From an uncultured Bacteroidales bacterium (GTDB lineage: Bacteria; Bacteroidota; Bacteroidia; Bacteroidales; Muribaculaceae), in assembly GCA_949123685.1 (NCBI GenBank), contig CASBHZ010000047.1, positions 1-21,592 of the forward strand: a stretch of 21,592 nucleotides of DNA, given 5' to 3'. Both the position numbers and the translations under genes were made by a program. The number at the start of each line of letters is the position of its first letter. Position 1 is the stretch's first letter. This document shows, one piece after another, positions 15,774 through 21,592 of the stretch. Below the pieces are notes generated by a model. It was not told where the DNA came from, ran no database searches, and saw only the letters and a program-made list of their open reading frames with translations.

Positions 15774-18700
15774 ATGAATTTATCCACTTTTATAAACAGA
15801 CCGGTTCTATCGACCGTAATCTCGATTTTTATCGTGATCTTAGGTCTACTTGGTCTCACCTCCCTCCCGGTTGAACAATATCCGGACATTGCGCCCCCAA
15901 CTATTCAGGTATCCACCACATATACGGGTGCCAACGCGCAAAGTGTGCTTAATTCTGTGATCGCCCCTCTTGAAGAGCAGATTAATGGCGCAGAGAATAT
16001 GGACTATATGTATTCTTCTGCAGCCAATAATGGATCAGCATCGATCAACGTTTATTTCAAGCCCGGCATGGATCCGAACATGGCTGCGGTCGATGTCCAG
16101 AACCGTGTGGCAAAAGCTGCAAGCTTCCTGCCATCAGAGGTTAACCAGGTAGGCGTGATCACACAAAAGCGCCAAAGCTCAATGCTTATGGTGTTCAACG
16201 TGTATGACGCAGACGGGAAATACTCGGAGGAGTTCATCGAGAACTATATGGCAATCAACATAATTCCTGTCATAAAACGTGTGTCGGGAGTAGGAGATGC
16301 CATGGTACTCGGTTCTGACTACAGTATGCGAATATGGCTCAAACCGGATGTTATGGCTCAATATGGACTTATGCCTACAGATATTTCATCTGCTTTGGCG
16401 GAACAGAATATAGAAGCCGCCCCGGGTCAGTTCGGTGAAAACGGAAATCAAAGCTTCCAGTACGTAATGCGTTACAAGGGACGCTTGCAAGACGAGAAAG
16501 AATTTGACGATATTATCATACGCGCAACCAACGATGGCGAAATACTGAGGCTCAAGGATGTAGCAGACGTCGAACTCGGTCGTCTCTCTTATGGCTTCCA
16601 TTCCACAACCAACGGACACGTTGGTTGCTCGGCAATCGTATTCCAGTCTGCAGGATCCAATGCAACCCAGGTGGTGGAAGATATTCAGAAAGAACTTGAC
16701 AAATTCCAGAAAGAGGCACCGGAAGGTATCGAGATCATAACCACCATGAGTGTCAACGACTTCCTTTTTGCATCAATCCATGAGGTTGTGAAAACACTTA
16801 TAGAAGCCTTCGTGCTTGTATTCCTTGTGGTGTTCATATTCCTTCAAGATTTCCGGTCAACGCTTATACCTATTATAGCTATTCCGGTTGCCTTGGTCGG
16901 CACCTTCTTCCTTATGTACATATTCGGTTTCTCTATAAACCTTCTTACCCTCTCAGCCCTTGTGCTTGCCATTGCGATTGTGGTCGATGACGCGATAGTC
17001 GTCGTCGAGGCGGTACACGCCAAGCTTGACGAAGGATATAGTTCCTCGAAGCGTGCCGCCATAGATGCAATGAACGAAATTGCCGGAGCCTTGATCTCAA
17101 TTACACTCGTCATGATGCTCGTGTTTATTCCGGTGTCATTCATGGGAGGAACATCAGGTGTTTTCTACAGGCAATTCGGTCTTACAATGGCAATGTCTAT
17201 TGGTCTGTCTGCCATAAACGCACTTACGCTCTCTCCTGCCCTCTGTGCCCTCTTCCTTAAGCCACACAACAAGAGCGAGGAGAAACCTCTTAAAGAGCGC
17301 ATGAAAGATGCCTATTCAGCAGCCGGTGAAGTTGTGAAAGAAACATACAAGAAGCGCCTTAGAATTAAACTCCCTCCTTTCGTGACACTCATCCTGATTA
17401 TAGCGGCAATCGCCTTACTAATGATGGGCTGGTTCGATTTCGAGAATATTCTTAAAGGCTCGATTGCAGTTGCTGTGGGATTACTTGCTATCATAGGTTT
17501 GTTCTCAAAAGAATTTATTGATTTCTTCAACAGCGGATTCAATAAACTTCTGAAGGTATATAACGTGGCATCAGGCTGGTTCATACGTCATAAGATTACA
17601 GGTTTTTCAATTGTTGCAGCATCAATTGCAATCCTTGTATGGCTTATGAGCACCACCGCCACTTCAATGGTGCCACAGGAAGACACAGGTACGATCATGG
17701 GTGTAGTAGACATGCCTCCTGCAACGGCAATGGAAAAAACAAAAGCCATAATGAACGAAGTTGACAGCATATGCGGATCCATACATGCGATTCAGACACG
17801 AAACGCAATCACCGGATATAGCTTCGTGGGAGGCCAGGGAAATACATATGGATCTTTCATCATCAAGCTTCGTCCCTGGGAAGAACGAGACGAAAAGACT
17901 GAAAGCGCGAACGCAGTGCTCGCACAGTTGTATCAGAAATGTTCGCAGATAAAAGACGGGCGTATAATGTTCTTCACGCCTCCGATGATCCCGGGTTATT
18001 CCTCTACCAGTGGTTTTGAGATCAAGCTTCAGGACAAAACAGGCGGAGACCTGAACAACTTCTTCCAGGTTTATCAGAGTTATATCGCAGCCCTCAACGC
18101 ACGACCTGAAATCCAGATGGCATATTCAACATTCAATCCCACCTTCCCCCAATACATGGTGGAACTTGACGTTGCAAAAATTAAACAGGCTGGGTTAACA
18201 CAGAATCAGATACTTAGTGCCCTTCAGGGATATTACGGCGGTATGTATGTGTCGAACTTCAATAAGTTCGGTAAGCTTTACCGCGTCATGATGCAGGCAA
18301 ACCCCGAGGCGCGTATTTCTCCGGAAACATTAAAGAGAATAAAAATACGCAACGGAGCCACCATGGCGCCTATAGATAACTTCGTTTCGCTTAAACGTGT
18401 GTATGGTCCTGACATAATCAACCGATTCAACCTGTTCACCTCAATTGCTGTGACCGGTCAGCCGGCACCGGGCTTCTCTTCCGGAGACGCCATCAAAGCC
18501 ATTGAAGAGGTGGGAGCGGAAATGCTCCCCAACGGATTCGGATACGAATATTCAGGTATGACCCGAGAGGAAGCAAAGGGTGGCAGTAGCCAGACCGCAT
18601 ACGTCTTCGGTCTTGTACTTCTATTCGTTTATCTGCTGCTTTCTGCTCAATACGAAAGCTATATCATACCGTGGGCTGTCATCCTGTCAGTTCCATTCGG

Positions 18701-19160
18701 TCTGATGGGCACCTTCATATTCGCACGATTCATGGGTATTGACAACAATATCTATCTCCAGATCGCCCTTATCATGCTTATCGGTCTGTTGGCAAAGAAT
18801 GCCATCCTTATTGTGGAGTTCGCCCTTGAAAGAAGGAGAACCGGGCTAAGTGTGGTGCAGTCTGCGATTCAGGGAGCGACAGCGCGACTCCGTCCTATCC
18901 TCATGACATCGCTTGCAATGATTATTGGTCTGCTCCCTTTGATGTTTGCCACAGGTGCCGGAGCAAACGGCTATAACGCACTCGGCACCGGAGCAATCGG
19001 CGGTATGTTCGTCGGCATGATCCTGCAGGTGCTTGTCGTTCCCGCCATGTTTGTTGCATTCCAGCTTATACAGGAGAAAATCACACCTCCCAAATGGAAA
19101 GACAAAGACAACACGGGAATAACATCTGAAATCGAGCAATACAGTATAACAAGAGAATAA
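15774..19160 (+). CDS. RND multidrug efflux pump, HAE1/AcrB family, with extra membrane insert
   Basis: Proton-driven inner membrane pump of a tripartite exporter. The N terminus LSTFINRPVLSTVISIFIVILG starts TM1, followed by the porter motif VEQYPDIAPP. The proton relay is intact: Asp405-Asp406 in TM4 (AIVVDDAIVVVE) and Lys1008 in TM10 (LLAKNAILIVEF). The protein is 1128 residues, longer than AcrB (about 1050). The excess is mostly residues 500-580, between TM6 and TM7, where two added hydrophobic stretches occur (about 534-552 and 557-577) before the usual cytoplasmic helix FFNSGFNKLLKVY. The porter loops look complete. It is likely an exporter of hydrophobic or amphiphilic compounds such as drugs, bile salts or fatty acids, but the substrate cannot be inferred. 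The channel gene starts 7 bases downstream. Confidence 0.95.
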   Translation: MNLSTFINRPVLSTVISIFIVILGLLGLTSLPVEQYPDIAPPTIQVSTTYTGANAQSVLNSVIAPLEEQINGAENMDYMYSSAANNGSASINVYFKPGMDPNMAAVDVQNRVAKAASFLPSEVNQVGVITQKRQSSMLMVFNVYDADGKYSEEFIENYMAINIIPVIKRVSGVGDAMVLGSDYSMRIWLKPDVMAQYGLMPTDISSALAEQNIEAAPGQFGENGNQSFQYVMRYKGRLQDEKEFDDIIIRATNDGEILRLKDVADVELGRLSYGFHSTTNGHVGCSAIVFQSAGSNATQVVEDIQKELDKFQKEAPEGIEIITTMSVNDFLFASIHEVVKTLIEAFVLVFLVVFIFLQDFRSTLIPIIAIPVALVGTFFLMYIFGFSINLLTLSALVLAIAIVVDDAIVVVEAVHAKLDEGYSSSKRAAIDAMNEIAGALISITLVMMLVFIPVSFMGGTSGVFYRQFGLTMAMSIGLSAINALTLSPALCALFLKPHNKSEEKPLKERMKDAYSAAGEVVKETYKKRLRIKLPPFVTLILIIAAIALLMMGWFDFENILKGSIAVAVGLLAIIGLFSKEFIDFFNSGFNKLLKVYNVASGWFIRHKITGFSIVAASIAILVWLMSTTATSMVPQEDTGTIMGVVDMPPATAMEKTKAIMNEVDSICGSIHAIQTRNAITGYSFVGGQGNTYGSFIIKLRPWEERDEKTESANAVLAQLYQKCSQIKDGRIMFFTPPMIPGYSSTSGFEIKLQDKTGGDLNNFFQVYQSYIAALNARPEIQMAYSTFNPTFPQYMVELDVAKIKQAGLTQNQILSALQGYYGGMYVSNFNKFGKLYRVMMQANPEARISPETLKRIKIRNGATMAPIDNFVSLKRVYGPDIINRFNLFTSIAVTGQPAPGFSSGDAIKAIEEVGAEMLPNGFGYEYSGMTREEAKGGSSQTAYVFGLVLLFVYLLLSAQYESYIIPWAVILSVPFGLMGTFIFARFMGIDNNIYLQIALIMLIGLLAKNAILIVEFALERRRTGLSVVQSAIQGATARLRPILMTSLAMIIGLLPLMFATGAGANGYNALGTGAIGGMFVGMILQVLVVPAMFVAFQLIQEKITPPKWKDKDNTGITSEIEQYSITRE

Positions 19161-19167
19161 TCAGGTA

Positions 19168-20547
19168 ATGAATAAATTAATAAAATATATGACACTGGTG
19201 ATGTTGACAGTTGCAATGAGCAGCTGTCACATCTACCGGAAATATGAACTTCCTTCAAATGAGAACGCATTTGTGGAAGATTTTCGAAAAGCCACTGAGC
19301 AACCGATAGATTCCACATCTCTTGAATATCTGGGATGGGAAAAGATCTTCACGGATCCGCTGCTCCAAAGTTACATCCGCCAGGCGCTTGATAATAATCA
19401 GGATCTTGACGATGCACGTCATAACGTGGAAATAGCACAGGCTCAGCTCAAAGGGGCAAAACTCAGCTATTTCCCATCATTAGCACTTAATCCCAATGGA
19501 GGGACGGCAAGTTATGGCGGCAGCCACATGAATTGGAGCTATACCATTCCATTGGCGGCAAGCTGGGAGATAGACGTGTTCGGGAAGATCCTGAACCGAA
19601 AGAGGGGAGCCAAAGTAAGTGTGGAGCAGATGCAGGATTATGAACAGGCTGTGCGCTCCCAAATTATCTGCGGAGTCGCAAACACATATTACACACTCGT
19701 TCTCCTCAAACAGCAATTGGATCTCACCCAAAGAACTTCCGTAATATGGAAAGACCAGGTAGAATCAATGAAGGCAATGAAAGAGGCTGCTTATGTAAAC
19801 GAGGCTGCCGTAGTTCAAAGCGCGGCAAACTATTGGAGCATCATGTCTTCAATACCCGACATTAAACAAAACATAACAACCACGTCAAACGCTCTTTCCG
19901 TTCTCTTGGGCACATATCCTAAAGAATGGGAGGTAACTTCAGACCTCAATTTCTCACTTCCCGTAGATGTCAGAAGCGGAATACCGATGTCTTATCTTGC
20001 AGTGCGTCCTGATGTACGCGCTGCCGAAAGGGGGCTTGCAGCCGCGTATTATGTGACCAATAGCGCAAGGGCGGCATTCTACCCCACCCTTTCCATCTCT
20101 GCCCAGGGAGGCTTCACCAACCTGTTAGGAAGCTTGATCACCAATCCCGGTAAATGGTTCATCCAACTCGCAGGACAGCTTGCCGCCCCTCTCTTCTCGA
20201 GAGGTCAGAACATAGCCACACTTGAAGCCGCAAAGGCGCAACAGAAACAGGCTATGAACGCCTTCGAAAAGACTGTGCTAAATGCAAGCGCTGATGTCAG
20301 CGATGCCCTTTCCCAGATATCCAATGTCAACGATAAGAAGAACGCATTGGAACAACAGATAGATAATCTTGAAAAAAGCGTGGAATATACGCAGGAATTA
20401 TTAACTTTAGACCCCAAAACCACTTACCTTGAAGTTCTGACGGCACGCTCAAGCCTCTTAAGCGCTCAGCTTTCGAGTCTTGCTTGCTGGCACACACAGG
20501 TGGCATCGCTGATAAGCCTCTATCAAGCTGTAGGTGGTGGAAGATAA
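19168..20547 (+). CDS. RND efflux outer membrane channel lipoprotein, NodT/OprM family
   Basis: Trimeric outer membrane channel of the tripartite exporter. The 459 residues begin with a lipoprotein signal, lipobox AMSSC with Cys20. Two outer membrane efflux protein repeats follow. The first includes LGWEKIFTDPLLQSYIRQALDNNQDL (about 55-80) and AQLKGAKLSYFPSL; the second includes the family phrase VRPDVRAAERGLAAAYY and ARAAFYPTLSISAQGG. The C terminus has the usual SLISLYQAVGGG. Length is standard for OprM-type proteins. It is the third gene of the operon, 7 bases after the pump stop, with an AGG in the short gap as a possible weak ribosome site. Confidence 0.94.
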   Translation: MNKLIKYMTLVMLTVAMSSCHIYRKYELPSNENAFVEDFRKATEQPIDSTSLEYLGWEKIFTDPLLQSYIRQALDNNQDLDDARHNVEIAQAQLKGAKLSYFPSLALNPNGGTASYGGSHMNWSYTIPLAASWEIDVFGKILNRKRGAKVSVEQMQDYEQAVRSQIICGVANTYYTLVLLKQQLDLTQRTSVIWKDQVESMKAMKEAAYVNEAAVVQSAANYWSIMSSIPDIKQNITTTSNALSVLLGTYPKEWEVTSDLNFSLPVDVRSGIPMSYLAVRPDVRAAERGLAAAYYVTNSARAAFYPTLSISAQGGFTNLLGSLITNPGKWFIQLAGQLAAPLFSRGQNIATLEAAKAQQKQAMNAFEKTVLNASADVSDALSQISNVNDKKNALEQQIDNLEKSVEYTQELLTLDPKTTYLEVLTARSSLLSAQLSSLACWHTQVASLISLYQAVGGGR

Positions 20548-20570
20548 TTGTTAACCTAAAACTTAATACT

Positions 20571-21368
20571 ATGTTTCATATCAGCCCGCTGGCGTTTGTC
20601 CATCCCAACGCCAAAATAGGAGACAATGTCACCATAAATGCGTTCGCGTATATTGATGATAATGTGGAGATCGGAGAAGGATGCGTGATCGGTCCGCACG
20701 TGAGCATACGCTCCGGAGCCAGGATTGGTAAAAACAACCGTTTTTTCGACGGATGCGTGATCTCTGCCGCCCCTCAGGATTTTAGATGGAAAGGAGAAGA
20801 ATCATTTGTTGAAATCGGTGACAACAATTGCATCCGGGAACATGTTATCATCAACCGCAGCATATATGCTGGGAAAGCCACCAAGATCGGCAACAACTCG
20901 TTTGTCATGGCGCAAAGTCATATCGGTCATGACTCGGAAGTTGGCGACTATGTGGTGATAGGTAACGCGGCAAAAATAGCCGGAGCATGCAAGATCGGCA
21001 ATTATTCCATCCTATCATCAAATGCTCTCGTACACGAGAATTGTGACATTGCGGAATGGGTGCTTATCAAAGGTGGATGCCGGGTAAACAATAATGTTCC
21101 GCCCTTCACCATCATGGCTCACAATCCAATCGAATATTATGGAGTAAATGCCTACATTCTGCGCAAAGGGAAAAAGTCGGAAGCCACAATCGATGATATA
21201 GCTAAATGCTACAGACATATTTATCAAAGTCAGACCTCCCCTTTCAATGCTGTCAAACGCATAGAGACAGACGTTGACCAAAGCACGGAGAGAGACGATG
21301 TTTTAAGGTTTGTCAAAAAACATGACTATCGTCTTGCGGCACTTCCTCCCGAAGTTACAGAGGAATAA
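20571..21368 (+). CDS. lpxA: LpxA-family acyl-ACP--UDP-GlcNAc O-acyltransferase
   Basis: LpxA transfers a 3-hydroxyacyl chain from ACP to UDP-GlcNAc, the first step of lipid A synthesis. I start at ATG 20571 (MFHISPLAFVHP), 23 bases after the channel gene; a longer frame from 20484 overlaps that gene and adds 29 unrelated residues. The 265-residue protein has left-handed beta-helix hexapeptide repeats (about 1-185), the phrase PQDFRWKGE (68-76), VEIGDNN.IRE (80-90), the putative catalytic His120 in SHIGHD and a C-terminal helical part starting after NPIEYYGVN. It resembles the LpxA I recall from Bacteroides, including IINRS where E. coli has TIHRG. Whether it is the sole lpxA or a second copy cannot be told; the lpxC-fabZ genes usually beside it are absent. 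Confidence 0.82.
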   Translation: MFHISPLAFVHPNAKIGDNVTINAFAYIDDNVEIGEGCVIGPHVSIRSGARIGKNNRFFDGCVISAAPQDFRWKGEESFVEIGDNNCIREHVIINRSIYAGKATKIGNNSFVMAQSHIGHDSEVGDYVVIGNAAKIAGACKIGNYSILSSNALVHENCDIAEWVLIKGGCRVNNNVPPFTIMAHNPIEYYGVNAYILRKGKKSEATIDDIAKCYRHIYQSQTSPFNAVKRIETDVDQSTERDDVLRFVKKHDYRLAALPPEVTEE

Positions 21369-21402
21369 GCATGTGAAGTAATCTTGGCTTTAATTGCCAT
21401 AG

Positions 21403-21458
21403 AGTTAACCGGAGATAACGCATACCATTTTATGCGTGTCTCCGGTTAACTTATTTAT
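21403..21458 (+). terminator. Hairpin terminator closing the efflux-lpxA operon
   Basis: GTTAACCGGAGATAACGCAT (21404-21423) pairs with ATGCGTGTCTCCGGTTAAC (21432-21450) apart from a small internal bulge, around an 8-base loop ACCATTTT. TTATTTAT follows. It begins 35 bases after the lpxA stop. The tail is short for a classical U-tract but the stem is strong. The nearly symmetric A- and T-rich flanks mean it could also act on transcripts from the other side. Confidence 0.82.
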
Positions 21459-21491
21459 AGGGTTGGGGATACAGCCGATCTGACATGCCTT

Positions 21492-21592
21492 AGAAGTTGT
21501 TTAAAAATAAATGTGAATTTGGGGTCGCAAGCTTGGAGCAGATTTCTTCTTGAGGCGAAGGAGCATAGCGGGCTATGTGACTGAGCCGAAAG
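21492..21592. repeat. Second copy of the inverted-repeat element, truncated by the window end
   Basis: It starts with AGAAGTTGTTTAAA (21492-21505), the same terminal motif as the 8914 element. After 40 bases (43 in the other copy) comes TTGGAGCAG plus RTTT (21533-21545). Further on, CATAGC (21564-21569) and GCTATG (21572-21577) form a tight palindrome around GG. The sequence runs off the window at GAGCCGAAAG before the expected right-hand repeat. The core after the shared motif keeps the same length register as the 8914 copy but is only about half identical. No open frame is present. It lies 34 bases beyond the operon terminator. Confidence 0.6.

Noticed and set aside
20484..20570. Longer LpxA reading frame starting inside the channel gene.
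   Set aside because: The extra 29 residues are out-of-frame channel coding sequence; the family N terminus begins at ATG 20571.

Overview
The window reads as a chromosomal, housekeeping-rich segment from a gut Bacteroidales, most plausibly Muribaculaceae or a close relative. The basis is protein style (BatI-type MoxR, DUF4827 lipoprotein, Bacteroidetes-type LpxA, NodT-family efflux channel), Bacteroidetes -7 boxes (TAnnTTTG), weak or absent Shine-Dalgarno signals and moderate GC. The family-level assignment is inference. No rRNA, tRNA, CRISPR array, transposase or phage gene is visible.

Bases 1-46 are not genomic. They match the end of an Illumina P7 adapter, an 8-base index and the TruSeq read-2 adapter, so the assembly breaks inside the first gene, a MoxR-family ATPase on the minus strand.

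From 8745 down to about 577 there is a seven-gene minus-strand series: nrnA-like DHH phosphoesterase, DUF4827 lipoprotein, phosphoglucosamine mutase, sppA, lpxK, class II purine nucleoside phosphorylase and thiL. It ends at a hairpin terminator. Several members serve the envelope (amino sugars, lipid A, membrane proteolysis); the others handle nucleotides, nucleosides and thiamine diphosphate.

From 9067 the plus strand carries mazG, topoisomerase III and a small FeoB-associated-type cysteine-rich membrane protein. These converge on a minus-strand pair, a YciO-type Sua5/YrdC protein and a bile acid:sodium symporter family transporter. The YciO gene is divergent from mtnN (MTA/SAH nucleosidase), which ends at a strong intrinsic terminator.

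From 14596 to 21368 lies a tripartite RND efflux operon (lipoprotein adaptor, HAE1-type pump with two extra predicted membrane segments, NodT/OprM-type outer membrane channel). An LpxA-family acyltransferase follows, and a strong hairpin terminator closes the unit.

The least explained signal is a small inverted-repeat element. One full copy (8914-9050) lies in the presumed mazG leader. A second, related copy starts at 21492 and runs off the end. Shorter look-alikes of its ends sit in other promoter or leader regions. No large undescribed multi-gene system is evident.
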